Translations under genes and position numbers: made by a program | NCBI GenBank assembly: GCA_041651995.1 | Contig: JBAZID010000014.1 | Span: 1 to 56,495 of the forward strand | Length of the DNA stretch: 56,495 bases | Origin: Sulfuricella sp. | GTDB lineage: Bacteria; Pseudomonadota; Gammaproteobacteria; Burkholderiales; Sulfuricellaceae | Direction of reading: 5' to 3' | The notes under the pieces: generated by a model | The model's input: the letters and a program-made list of their open reading frames with translations, nothing else | The model's database searches: none | Told to the model about the DNA's origin: nothing | Shown here: positions 23,373 to 32,802 of the stretch, piece after piece | Layout: the number at the start of each line of letters is the position of its first letter | Numbering within the stretch: position 1 is the stretch's first letter

Positions 23373-24668
23373 TCAGGTGCCATAGCGTGCTTCCACCTGG
23401 ATGCCGATTTTCTTGAGCATGGGAGTGGGCAGCTCACCGCCTGCACAGACGATGATCGCCTGGTTTGGCAGTTCGATTATCTCTTCCCCTTTCTTCAGCC
23501 TGACCAGATCGGGGGTGATTTCCCTGACGCTGGATTCGAGAATCACCTGAATGCGCTGCCTGTCGATGGCCTGTTCGAGCCGGTCGCGATTTTTCGGTTT
23601 GACCCGGCTGAAGGCATCGCTCCGGTAGGATAAGGTGACCGTGGTGCCAGGCTGATCGCTGACATCCAGAGCGGCTTCCAGCGCACTATCCCCGCCGCCG
23701 ACCACCAGTACGTGCTGCTGGCTGTACTGTTCCGCTTCGATCAGGCGGTAAACAACTTTGGGGTGTTCTTCGCCCTTGGCGCCCAGCTTGCGTGGTGTGC
23801 CGCGCCGGCCGATGGCGAGCAGGATATTGGCGGTACGGTAGCTTCCCTTGCTGGTCTTGAGCACGAATATGCCGTCTTCCTGCGTGATTTCATCCATTCG
23901 TTCGCTGAAGCGGATATCCAGCCTGGTTTTGTCCAGTATGTCACGCCAGATTTCCATCAATGCTTCCTTGCTGACCTCGCGCACCTTGATTTCGCCGACC
24001 AGGGGGAGGTTCATCGGCGCGGTCATCACCAGCTTGTTACGCGGATAGTGGTAGGTCGTGCCGCCGAGTGAGTCTTCCTGCTCGATGGTGATATAGCGCA
24101 AATTGCTCTGCTTGGCGGCGAGCGAGGCGGAGATGCCAGCCGGCCCGGCGCCAACGATGACGACGTCAAAATCGGCACGGCCCCTGGCACGGCCTGCGAT
24201 GGTGCCGATGGCCTGGGTGCCCTGCTTCACGGCGTTGCGGATCAGCCCCATGCCCCCCAGCTCACCCGCGATGAACAGGCCAGGCACGTTGGTTTCGAAT
24301 TCAGGTGTGACGTGAGGGATTTCCATGCCACGCTTGGCTGTGCCGAAAACCAGCTTGATCGCGCCGACCGGGCATGATGCAGCGCAGGCGCCATGGCCGA
24401 TGCAGTGCGTCGGGTTAACCAGTAGTCCCTTGCCGTTGATGATGCCCATGGCGCTTTCCGGGCAGGCCTTCGCACAGGAACCCGAGCCTATGCATATGGA
24501 GGTATCAACAACCGGGTGCAGCGAGGGAGGCTCGGTCAGGCCGGATGCCACGGACTCCTTCAGTATTTCGGCATGACGGCAGGAGCGTTTCCGGTGCGTG
24601 CGCATATGCAGCGTGACCGCGGCCAGGGCGAACAGGGCTGGAACCAGGTAAAAGGAAAAATCGGACAT
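23373..24668 (-). CDS. Membrane-anchored ferredoxin-flavoprotein (2x[4Fe-4S] + FAD/NAD(P) oxidoreductase)
   Basis: 431 aa from ATG 24668 (ATG 24701 is possible; neither has a clear ribosome site). An N-terminal membrane helix (FSFYLVPALFALAAVTL) is followed by two [4Fe-4S] motifs, CIGSGSCAKACPESAMG and CIGHGACAASCPVGAI. The rest is a thioredoxin-reductase-like flavoprotein: FAD site VVIVGAGPAGIS, second dinucleotide site VLVVGGGDSALEAAL, and a C-terminal IIVCAGGELPTP. No CxxC redox disulfide is seen in the flavin domain. It would pass electrons between FAD/NAD(P) and Fe-S clusters at the membrane. It is divergent from the cytochrome cluster with 114 bp between starts, so a link between the haem chain and NAD(P) is plausible but unproven. 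Confidence 0.85.
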   Translation of the reverse strand: MSDFSFYLVPALFALAAVTLHMRTHRKRSCRHAEILKESVASGLTEPPSLHPVVDTSICIGSGSCAKACPESAMGIINGKGLLVNPTHCIGHGACAASCPVGAIKLVFGTAKRGMEIPHVTPEFETNVPGLFIAGELGGMGLIRNAVKQGTQAIGTIAGRARGRADFDVVIVGAGPAGISASLAAKQSNLRYITIEQEDSLGGTTYHYPRNKLVMTAPMNLPLVGEIKVREVSKEALMEIWRDILDKTRLDIRFSERMDEITQEDGIFVLKTSKGSYRTANILLAIGRRGTPRKLGAKGEEHPKVVYRLIEAEQYSQQHVLVVGGGDSALEAALDVSDQPGTTVTLSYRSDAFSRVKPKNRDRLEQAIDRQRIQVILESSVREITPDLVRLKKGEEIIELPNQAIIVCAGGELPTPMLKKIGIQVEARYGT

Positions 24669-24782
24669 GGACGAGAGGGGTGTAAAATTGATATTAATCA
24701 TATTAATTGCCAATTTTCCGGATCGTGCAAGTATAAAATGACAAAATGTTAACTTTCCCGCACTTTCTATGACCATAAAATC

Positions 24783-25697
24783 GTGGCACGTTTTTTTATG
24801 GTCAACCCGATGAACTCAGTTTCCATGGTGTTACAAAATAAACCAGGTGCAGACGGTTTGCTACTGTGGGTGTGGCGCCTGTCGGTCGTATTGCTGGCCC
24901 TGCTGGTGCTTGGCCTGGCTTGGCTGGTGGCTTCTGGCAGCCTTTTCGAGGCGGGCTCGGAGATTGGTTATAACCTTGGTTTGGCAGGTGGCTTGATGAT
25001 TCTGAGCCTTCTGTTTTATCCCTTGCGCAAGCGCTTTCGTGCGCTGGGGGGCCTGGGGCGAATGGAATCCTGGTTCCGTTACCATATGTTCATGGGTATC
25101 GGCGGTCCTGTGCTTATCCTGTTTCATTCCACATTCAAGACCGGTTCGATGAACGCAAGCGTTGCATTGTTTGCGATGCTGCTCGTTGCCTTGAGCGGCG
25201 TGGTGGGGCGTTTTGTCTATCGCCACATCCACCGGGGGATGTATGGCAGAGAGATGACCCTGGTAGAGCTTGAGGCCGAGATGAAGATGCGGCAGGAGAG
25301 TATCGGCTCGGTTTTTTCACTGCAACCGGACATCGAAAAAGAGCTCAAGACGTTTCACCAGCTGGCTTTTGCCAAACTTGACAGCGTGCCGCAACGTCTC
25401 TGGCGTTTCATGACTTTGCGCTACAAAGGCAAAAGGCTGGCGCGCAAAATCCGCCACGATGCCAAAAAAGCACTGGTTTCCGAGGCCAGAAACCAGAACT
25501 GGCCCCATGCCCAAATCACGCTCAATTACAGGCTGGCCCGCCGGCAGATTGATGATTATGTCTATGCCATTATCCGGCTTGCCCAGTTGTCCAGCTGGGA
25601 AAGGCTGTTCTCGCTCTGGCATATTGCCCATGTTCCCTTCATTTACCTGCTGTTCATCAGCGGGGTCGTGCATGTCATTGCGGTTCATCTTTACTAG
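24783..25697 (+). CDS. Histidine-rich inner-membrane protein, probable b-type haem protein
   Basis: 304 aa from GTG 24783; ATG 24798 or 24810 are alternatives. Four to five membrane segments: about 29-50, 65-80, 97-115, 125-142 and the C-terminal helix. Conserved-looking His sit at membrane edges: RYHMFMGIGGPVLILFH, YRHIHRG, LWHIAHVPF and VHVIAVHLY, an arrangement like bis-His haem b sites of ferric-reductase/cytochrome b561-type proteins. A central cytoplasmic helical region (about 150-250) is charged. Its 3' end overlaps the 24-haem cytochrome gene by 26 nt. PCC3-type clusters, as I recall them, include a conserved inner-membrane protein in this place. A quinone- or Fe-S-linked electron step at the inner membrane is the best guess. 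Confidence 0.75.
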   Translation: MARFFMVNPMNSVSMVLQNKPGADGLLLWVWRLSVVLLALLVLGLAWLVASGSLFEAGSEIGYNLGLAGGLMILSLLFYPLRKRFRALGGLGRMESWFRYHMFMGIGGPVLILFHSTFKTGSMNASVALFAMLLVALSGVVGRFVYRHIHRGMYGREMTLVELEAEMKMRQESIGSVFSLQPDIEKELKTFHQLAFAKLDSVPQRLWRFMTLRYKGKRLARKIRHDAKKALVSEARNQNWPHAQITLNYRLARRQIDDYVYAIIRLAQLSSWERLFSLWHIAHVPFIYLLFISGVVHVIAVHLY

Positions 25698-27492
25698 CCT
25701 GTTGCTGGTTCTGGCCTGCTTTGCGGGAGCCGCCTCCGCCGAGTCTTTCGAAAAGGCCTTGATGCCGGGCGAGGTAATCCAAGGCCACTTCAAATATGAG
25801 CTGGACTGCAACAAGTGTCACCAGAGCTTTGACAAGGCTGCGCAGCCACGCCTGTGCGCCGAGTGCCACAAGGAAATTGCCGCCGATCTCAGCAGCAAGA
25901 CCCGAATGCACGGTAGGCTGGAAGACAAGGTTTGCCGCAACTGCCATACCGAGCACAAGGGACGTAATGCGAGGATAGCCGTGCTCGACAAAGACCGGTT
26001 CGACCACGGACGTACCGATTTTCCGCTCAAGGGGGCGCACCGGGACGCCAGGCTCAAGTGTGCCGGCTGCCACGTTGCCAAGGCCAGGTTTCGTGATGCT
26101 CCCAGGCTGTGCAACGATTGCCACCGGAAGGACGATCAGGAAAACGGGCACAAGGGTGGCCTCGGCAAGCAGTGCGAGAACTGCCATGACGAGAAATCGT
26201 GGAAGGACGCGCGTTTCGATCATGAAAAGACAAAGTTTCCCCTGGCTGGCGGCAAGCATGCCGATGCCAAGTGTTCTGGCTGTCACGCCGATAAAACCTA
26301 CAAAAACACACCGCTGGACTGTAACGTCTGCCACAAGAAGGACGACCAGGAAAAGGGGCATAAGGGGAACTACGGCGCCAAGTGCGAAAGCTGCCATAAC
26401 GACAAGGACTGGAAGGAACTGCGTTTCAAACACGATACGGATACCCGCTATGTCTTGCGCGGCAAGCATGTCCAGGTCAAGTGCAACAGCTGCCATGTGC
26501 CGGAGAAAGGGCTGCTGTACAAACAGAAACTGCCGGAAAAGTGCATTGCCTGCCACAAGAAGGATGAGCAGGAAAAAGGCCACCGGGGCGGCCTGGGGGA
26601 GAAGTGCGAAAGCTGCCACAACGAGCGTGGCTGGAAAAATTCGAACTTCAATCATGACGACACGCATTTCCTGTTGCGCGACAAGCACAAGGAAGCCAAG
26701 TGCGACACCTGTCACAAGGGCGGTGTGTCAGGCCCGAACGCCAGGTTAAAGATGGAGAAGGCGTGTGTTGCCTGTCACCGCAAGGATGATCAGGAGAAGG
26801 GCCACAAGGGCCGTTATGGCAACAAATGCGAGAGCTGCCATAACGAGAAGAACTGGAAGGGCAGCCTCTTCGACCACGACCGCGACACCAAATACAAGCT
26901 GAAGAACAAGCATAAGGAAGCCCGATGCGATGCCTGCCACCTGCCGGAGAAGGGGGCGCTCTACCAGCAGCATAAGCTGGAGAGCCGGTGTATCGCCTGC
27001 CACGGCAAGGATGACAAGCACAAAAACCAGCTCGGCAATAAGTGTGAAACCTGCCACAACGAAAAACGTTGGCAAGATGCCCCTTATGACCACAATAAAT
27101 CACGTTTTCCGCTGACCGGGAGCCATCCCGGGGTGGAGTGCAAGAAATGCCATCAAACGCCTGCATTCCACGATGCGCCGTCTACCTGCGCTGCTTGTCA
27201 TGAGAAAGATGACAAACACAATCGCCTCTTTGGCGCCAGGTGCGAATCTTGTCATTACACCGGCACCTGGAAATCCTGGGATTTTGATCATGGAACCACG
27301 CGCTTCGTGCTGGATGGGCGGCATGTCAAAGCGGCCTGTCACGACTGCCACAAGGAATCCACGCGCAACCAGAGCAAGCCGGGCAGGGCATGTATCAGTT
27401 GCCACCTGAAGGATGATTTGCACAATGGCGGCTTCAGTGGCCAATGTGAACGCTGCCACGTGACGAGTGACTGGAAGAAGGTACGGAAATGA
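25672..27492 (+). CDS. 24-haem c-type cytochrome (24 CXXCH motifs)
   Basis: 606 aa from ATG 25672, chosen because a signal peptide (LRFIFTSLLLVLACFAGAAS) starts there; the open frame upstream lies inside the preceding gene. I count 24 CXXCH motifs. From about residue 140 they follow a repeating three-haem unit of some 80-90 residues: CxxCH-K-x-D-D-Q-E-K-G-H-K-G, then CESCHNE..WK...F.H, then L...H....C..CH. The extra His (GHKG, FDH, H before CxxC) can be the distal ligands. Cleavage may be SPase I at ASA-ES or, less likely, lipoprotein-type at VLAC. It is highly charged (Lys/Asp/Glu), unlike the next gene. Probably the periplasmic partner of the conduit. Confidence 0.93.
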   Translation: MSLRFIFTSLLLVLACFAGAASAESFEKALMPGEVIQGHFKYELDCNKCHQSFDKAAQPRLCAECHKEIAADLSSKTRMHGRLEDKVCRNCHTEHKGRNARIAVLDKDRFDHGRTDFPLKGAHRDARLKCAGCHVAKARFRDAPRLCNDCHRKDDQENGHKGGLGKQCENCHDEKSWKDARFDHEKTKFPLAGGKHADAKCSGCHADKTYKNTPLDCNVCHKKDDQEKGHKGNYGAKCESCHNDKDWKELRFKHDTDTRYVLRGKHVQVKCNSCHVPEKGLLYKQKLPEKCIACHKKDEQEKGHRGGLGEKCESCHNERGWKNSNFNHDDTHFLLRDKHKEAKCDTCHKGGVSGPNARLKMEKACVACHRKDDQEKGHKGRYGNKCESCHNEKNWKGSLFDHDRDTKYKLKNKHKEARCDACHLPEKGALYQQHKLESRCIACHGKDDKHKNQLGNKCETCHNEKRWQDAPYDHNKSRFPLTGSHPGVECKKCHQTPAFHDAPSTCAACHEKDDKHNRLFGARCESCHYTGTWKSWDFDHGTTRFVLDGRHVKAACHDCHKESTRNQSKPGRACISCHLKDDLHNGGFSGQCERCHVTSDWKKVRK

Positions 27493-27663
27493 AACGCTGG
27501 CGAGCCGCCTGAACTTAAACCCTGATCATCACAGGGAGAATGAGGACCTTGTTATAAAGATTAAGCAAAGTTAATGAGTGTTGGTTGATAAATGTCATAG
27601 TATCTCGACAAATTTGAAGGCGTAACTCATGTCATTTGCTGGCAGTCGAGGATAACCCCAACC

Positions 27664-30600
27664 ATGAAGAGTCCTATGTCTAGCCGGAAAAAGAGTTTTC
27701 ACGCTCTGCTAAAATACTTGACCCCGGCGCTCCTTTTTTTGCTGGCCGCGGTCTTTTCCGGTCTGACGGCGGCTGAAACTCCGGTCCCCGGCGGCCTGTC
27801 ATTCAATCACAACACCACTGGTTTCTTTCTGGATGGCGCCCACGCCAAGGTGAGCTGCGAATCCTGCCACACTCAGGGGCTGTTCCGCGGCACGCCCCGC
27901 GACTGTGCCACCTGCCACCGTGCCGGCGGCCAGGCGCCAGGAAAAACGGCAACGCATGTCCCGACCTCATCGGCCTGCGACACCTGTCACGGAAATGTCA
28001 GTTGGTCTCCCAGCAGTTTTCAGCACCGGATAACCCAGGGAGTCGGGCGGGGCGCCTGCAATACTTGCCATAACGGCGGTACTGTCGCGGGTAAGCCCGC
28101 CACGCATGTGCAGACCAGATCTTCCTGCGATTCGTGCCATAAGACATCGTCCTGGCTGCCCGCTGGATATACGCATGCGCTGGTTGTTCCCGGCACCTGC
28201 GGCTCCTGTCATAATGGAACTCGCGCCGCAGGCAAGCCAGCCTCCCATATTCCTACCTCGGCTTCCTGTGATTCCTGCCATGCCGCCGGGGTTTCTTTTG
28301 CGCCGGTCTCTGTTGGCGTGAGCGGAATGCACGCCAATATGCGGGGCCCTGTTGCTGCCGGGAATTGCTCTGCGTGCCATGGCGGTTCTTTTCTTACCCA
28401 GAATGCACAGTCAAAACCCTCAACGCATGTCGCCACAACGGCCCAATGCGATAGCTGCCACAAGTCAACGACCTCATGGGCTACCGCGGCCAAGCCCGAC
28501 CATGCAACGATCGCGCCATCTGTCGCTGGCCGTTGTTCAGACTGCCACAACAGTGTCAGCGCACTCGGAAAACCCACCAACCACATTCCAACAGCGAAGC
28601 AATGCGATAGCTGTCACACCAATTTCTCGGCTTTCAAGCCGGTTCAAATGAACCACATCGGCACGGTTGGACAGTGTTCAAGCTGCCATAACGGGTCCTA
28701 TAACTTTGCCAATGCGCAAGCGAAGCCCAATATTCATGTCCCCACCACGGCGCAGTGCGATACCTGCCACGGAAGTGGCTTCGTAACCTGGTCTCCGGCC
28801 ACCATGGATCATACGGGCATGGCGGGAAAGTGCTCGACCTGCCACAGCGGTGTTTTCATTTCACAGAATGCGCAGAACAAACCGGCAACTCATATCGGCA
28901 CAGCCGCCCAGTGCGATACCTGCCATAGTTCCACGTCCTCCTGGGCGACGGCTGTTTTCAATCATGCGGCAGCTACACCTGCGGTAACAGGCCGCTGTGC
29001 CAGCTGCCACAACAGTGTCTCGGCGCTTGGCAAGCCGTCATCCCATATTCCAACCGGGGCGCAGTGCGACAGTTGCCACGCCAACTTCACTTCATTCAAG
29101 CCGGCACAGATGAGCCATAACGGTCTGGCAGGCCAGTGCTCGACCTGCCACAACGGTTCGTATCTCTTTGCCAACGCACTGACGCGCCCGATCAATCATA
29201 TTCCCAGCATCGCCCAGTGCGATACCTGCCACGTGAGCGGTTTCGTCAACTGGAGCCCCGCGACCATGAACCACAGCGGGCTGACCGGCCTGTGCTCGTC
29301 CTGCCACAGCGGCGCCTATCTTGCCCAGAATGCCCAGATGAAGCCGGTGTCGCATGTCAGCACCACAGGCCAGTGCGATAGCTGCCATAACTCCACGATT
29401 TCCTGGGCAACGGCTGTTTACGCGCACGATGCCAGCGCTAACGGCAACTGTTCTTCCTGCCACAACGGCTCAACGGCACTAGGCAAGCCAACAAACCACA
29501 TCCCCACCAGCGCACAGTGCGACAGTTGTCATGCCGGCTTCTCGGCCTTCAGGCCGGCGCGGATGAGCCATGCAGGAACGTCAGGCCAGTGTTCCAGCTG
29601 CCATAGCGGCGGCCATGTGTTCGCAAATGCCCTGGGCAAGCCGATCAACCACATTCCGACTATCTCCCAGTGTGACACCTGCCACAGCGGAGGCTTTGTG
29701 GCCTGGACGCCTTCAGTGATGAGTCATGCCGGTCTCCAGGGGGCGTGCTCAAATTGCCATGGCGGCGCCTTCGTTGCCCAGAATGCGCAGATGAAGACCC
29801 CGGCCCATATTCCAACCACGGCCCAATGCGATACCTGCCACAATTCAACGGTCAGCTGGGCGACCGGCACTTTCAATCATGCGACCGCTTCGCCCGCAGT
29901 GCCGGGCCGATGCTCGGCTTGCCACAACGGCACGTCTGCCCTGGGCAAGCCGACCAATCACATTCCGACAACAGCTCAGTGCGACAGTTGTCACAGCAAC
30001 ACCACCGCCTTCGCGCCGGCTGCCATGAACCACGGCAGCACCACCGGACCCGTCTCTGCCGGAAATTGCTCCAGTTGCCATAGTGGAACCTATGCGGCAG
30101 TCAACGCCCAGGCCAAAACGCCCACCCACCTGACGACCACGGCTCAATGCGATACCTGCCACAAGTCAACAATCACATGGGCTGGCGCTTCTTACACCCA
30201 CAACGCCACGGCAACCGGCAACTGCGCCAGCTGCCACAACGGATCGACAGTGCTTGGCAAACCGGCCACACATATTCCCACTAACACCCAGTGCGATGCC
30301 TGCCATACGAATTTCAGCGCATTCCGGCCGGCAAGGATGAATCACACCGGCTTGGCCGGCCAGTGCTCAAGCTGTCACACTGGATCCTATGCTGCCGTGA
30401 ATGCACTGAGCAAACCGGCGACACACATCCCGACTGCCGCACAGTGCGATGTCTGTCACGTAAATGGCTTTCTCGCTTTCACGCCCGGTGTCATGAATCA
30501 TGCCGGCACGAACTCTCCAGTCGCGGCAGGTAACTGCGCTACCTGCCACAACGGTGCCTATCTGGCGCAAAACGCCCAGGTAAAAACGCCGACTCATCTG

Positions 30601-32739
30601 GCAACATCAGCCCAGTGCGACACCTGCCATAATTCGACTGTCAGCTGGGCGACCGCCACTTTTAATCATGCCGTGGCAACCCCGCCGGTTGCCGGCCGTT
30701 GCACCAGTTGCCACAATGGCACCCATGCCCTGGGCAAGCCGACCAACCATATCCCCACTGCGGCCCAGTGCGACACCTGTCATACCGGTTTTGTCGCCTT
30801 TGCGCCCGGGCATATGAACCATGGCGGCACAAGCGGCCCCGTAGCAGCCGGCAATTGCGCCACTTGCCACAGTGGAACCTATGTTGCAATCAACGCACAA
30901 GCCAAGACCGCGACACATATTCCAACCACGCAGGCTTGCGATAGCTGCCACACCACGGTGGCCTGGAAGCCCACCAGTTATGCGCACCAGGGCGTGGCCG
31001 CCGGCACCTGTGCAAGCTGCCATAACGGGACGGCTGCCCTCGGCAAGCCTGCTGCTCACTTGCCGACCAGTGCTTCCTGCAATGTGTGCCACAGCAACTA
31101 CAACGCCTTTGCTCCGGCCCTGATGAACCATGCCGGATCAACAGGTCCGCTCACAACCGGAAACTGTTCGACTTGTCATTCAGGGGCTTACCTGTCGATT
31201 AATGCTCAGGTCAAACCCGCGACTCACGTTGGCACCACGGCACAATGCGACACTTGCCACAAATCCACTTCAAGCTGGGCCACTGCCACCTATACCCACG
31301 ATGCCGCCGCCACCGGGCGGTGTTCAAGCTGTCACAATGGAACGACAGCGCTTGGCAAACCGACAAACCATATTCCAACTTCCGCACAGTGCGAAACTTG
31401 CCACAAGAATTACACCGCTTTTGCCCCGGCGGCCATGAACCATGCCGGGACTACGGGGCCGGTTGCGTCTGCCAGTTGTTCGACTTGCCACAACGGCAGT
31501 TATATCGCTGTCAATGCGCTTGCCAAACCGGCAACGCATATTCCGACGACTTCTCAGTGCGACACCTGCCACACTCGCGGCTACGCGGCCTGGTCGCCGT
31601 CCGTGATGAGCCATGCGGGGCTGGCTGGCCAGTGCTCCACATGCCATAGCGGTGCCTACGTTGCCCAGAACGCGCAGGCCAAGACGCCGACTCATATTCT
31701 GACGACCGCCCAGTGCGATACCTGCCACAATTCGACCGTAAGCTGGGCGACAGCCACTTTCAATCACGCCACCGTGAGCCCGCCCGCCACCAACCGCTGT
31801 TCGAGCTGCCATAACGGAAGCAATGCCCTTGGTAAACCCTCCCTCCATATTCCCTCTACGGCGCAATGTGACACGTGCCACAAGAATTACACGACTTTCG
31901 CTCCTGCCATAATGAGCCACAGCAGCACCACGGGCCCGGTCGCAACCGGCAACTGCGCGACCTGCCACAACGGCGCTTACGTTGCCGTCAATGCCCAGGC
32001 CAAGAACGCCACGCATATTTCCACCACTCAATCCTGCGACACGTGCCATACGACAAGCGCCTGGAGGCCCACCAGTTTTGCCCATGCCGGGGTTGTGGCC
32101 GGCTCCTGCGCCACCTGTCACAACAACGTCAATGCAAGCGGCAAATCGACTCCGCATATCCCGACGGCCCAGTCCTGCGACTCCTGCCACCGCACCGGGC
32201 TTTCGTGGTTGCCGCTCAAAACGCCGTACTCGCATGCGGGTGTTCCCACTACCGGTTGCAGCAGCTGTCATAGCAGCGCTTATCCCAATATCGACGCAAA
32301 GCCCGCCAACCACCTGCCGACCACGGCTGCATGCGAATCCTGCCACCACAGTTTCTCCACCTGGCTGCCGACGACCTTCAATCATGCCGGTGTGGTTGCC
32401 GGGACCTGCCAGACCTGCCATGGCGGCACCTACACCAATATCATGGTGAAGCCGTCCAACCACATTCCGACTATCAGCCCTGCGGGAATGCCGGGCAACG
32501 AGTGCTCCCTGTGTCACAGCAGCACTGCGTCCTTTGGCGTGGAAAGGATGAACCACGGCAGCATGCAGACCTCCTGCATTACTTGCCATGATGCGTCCGC
32601 CACCTACCTGGGGAGCATGGAAAAAGAAGCCCGCACGTCGAATCACCATGGCGTGAACGCAGTCGGGAAGGATTGCTCGTCGAGCGGTTGCCACAAACCG
32701 CTGGGCTCTAAAGGCAGCACTTACATCAAATGGGATTGA
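27664..32739 (+). CDS. Giant multihaem cytochrome c (62 CXXCH plus one CX4CH)
   Basis: 1691 aa from ATG 27664 (GAGGAT 11 bases upstream). Signal peptide about 1-36 (LLFLLAAVFSGLTAAET), SPase I type, no lipobox. I count 62 CXXCH motifs and one terminal CSSSGCH. Over the body, haem motifs occur every 27 residues or so in a recurring pattern: CSSCHNGxxALGKPxxHIPT, then AQCDSCHxxFSAFxPxxMxH, then CSTCHSGAYxxxNAQxK, then HIPTxxQCDTCH. The H of HIPT and of MNH/FNH are likely distal ligands, giving bis-His haems. The sequence is Ser/Thr/Ala/Asn-rich with few charges, fitting an extracellular or surface protein. It lies between the 24-haem cytochrome and the outer-membrane barrel. The last 130 residues leave the repeat pattern. 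Confidence 0.95.
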   Translation: MKSPMSSRKKSFHALLKYLTPALLFLLAAVFSGLTAAETPVPGGLSFNHNTTGFFLDGAHAKVSCESCHTQGLFRGTPRDCATCHRAGGQAPGKTATHVPTSSACDTCHGNVSWSPSSFQHRITQGVGRGACNTCHNGGTVAGKPATHVQTRSSCDSCHKTSSWLPAGYTHALVVPGTCGSCHNGTRAAGKPASHIPTSASCDSCHAAGVSFAPVSVGVSGMHANMRGPVAAGNCSACHGGSFLTQNAQSKPSTHVATTAQCDSCHKSTTSWATAAKPDHATIAPSVAGRCSDCHNSVSALGKPTNHIPTAKQCDSCHTNFSAFKPVQMNHIGTVGQCSSCHNGSYNFANAQAKPNIHVPTTAQCDTCHGSGFVTWSPATMDHTGMAGKCSTCHSGVFISQNAQNKPATHIGTAAQCDTCHSSTSSWATAVFNHAAATPAVTGRCASCHNSVSALGKPSSHIPTGAQCDSCHANFTSFKPAQMSHNGLAGQCSTCHNGSYLFANALTRPINHIPSIAQCDTCHVSGFVNWSPATMNHSGLTGLCSSCHSGAYLAQNAQMKPVSHVSTTGQCDSCHNSTISWATAVYAHDASANGNCSSCHNGSTALGKPTNHIPTSAQCDSCHAGFSAFRPARMSHAGTSGQCSSCHSGGHVFANALGKPINHIPTISQCDTCHSGGFVAWTPSVMSHAGLQGACSNCHGGAFVAQNAQMKTPAHIPTTAQCDTCHNSTVSWATGTFNHATASPAVPGRCSACHNGTSALGKPTNHIPTTAQCDSCHSNTTAFAPAAMNHGSTTGPVSAGNCSSCHSGTYAAVNAQAKTPTHLTTTAQCDTCHKSTITWAGASYTHNATATGNCASCHNGSTVLGKPATHIPTNTQCDACHTNFSAFRPARMNHTGLAGQCSSCHTGSYAAVNALSKPATHIPTAAQCDVCHVNGFLAFTPGVMNHAGTNSPVAAGNCATCHNGAYLAQNAQVKTPTHLATSAQCDTCHNSTVSWATATFNHAVATPPVAGRCTSCHNGTHALGKPTNHIPTAAQCDTCHTGFVAFAPGHMNHGGTSGPVAAGNCATCHSGTYVAINAQAKTATHIPTTQACDSCHTTVAWKPTSYAHQGVAAGTCASCHNGTAALGKPAAHLPTSASCNVCHSNYNAFAPALMNHAGSTGPLTTGNCSTCHSGAYLSINAQVKPATHVGTTAQCDTCHKSTSSWATATYTHDAAATGRCSSCHNGTTALGKPTNHIPTSAQCETCHKNYTAFAPAAMNHAGTTGPVASASCSTCHNGSYIAVNALAKPATHIPTTSQCDTCHTRGYAAWSPSVMSHAGLAGQCSTCHSGAYVAQNAQAKTPTHILTTAQCDTCHNSTVSWATATFNHATVSPPATNRCSSCHNGSNALGKPSLHIPSTAQCDTCHKNYTTFAPAIMSHSSTTGPVATGNCATCHNGAYVAVNAQAKNATHISTTQSCDTCHTTSAWRPTSFAHAGVVAGSCATCHNNVNASGKSTPHIPTAQSCDSCHRTGLSWLPLKTPYSHAGVPTTGCSSCHSSAYPNIDAKPANHLPTTAACESCHHSFSTWLPTTFNHAGVVAGTCQTCHGGTYTNIMVKPSNHIPTISPAGMPGNECSLCHSSTASFGVERMNHGSMQTSCITCHDASATYLGSMEKEARTSNHHGVNAVGKDCSSSGCHKPLGSKGSTYIKWD

Positions 32740-32802
32740 TGCCGTTACAAGCATTTTTTGGGATAGGCGGGTTTGGAAATCAACTGAATCCACACAGGAG
32801 AA

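Noticed and set aside
25459..25671. 71-codon N-terminal extension of the 24-haem cytochrome
   Set aside because: It lies inside the preceding membrane-protein gene and would hide the signal peptide that begins at 25672.
25675..26715. 346-codon minus-strand frame with hydrophobic product
   Set aside because: Antisense to the 24-haem cytochrome; the hydrophobic Val/Leu/Ala pattern comes from complementing Lys/Asp/His codons.
27664..32739. Regularly spaced repeats suggesting a CRISPR array
   Set aside because: Repeats are in frame, vary by codon-level changes and encode haem motifs; spacers are not unique.
31324..32793. 489-codon open frame on the minus strand
   Set aside because: It is antisense to the giant cytochrome; the periodic CXXCH codons (TGCxxxTGCCAC) avoid stops on the other strand. 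No ribosome site and a low-complexity product.
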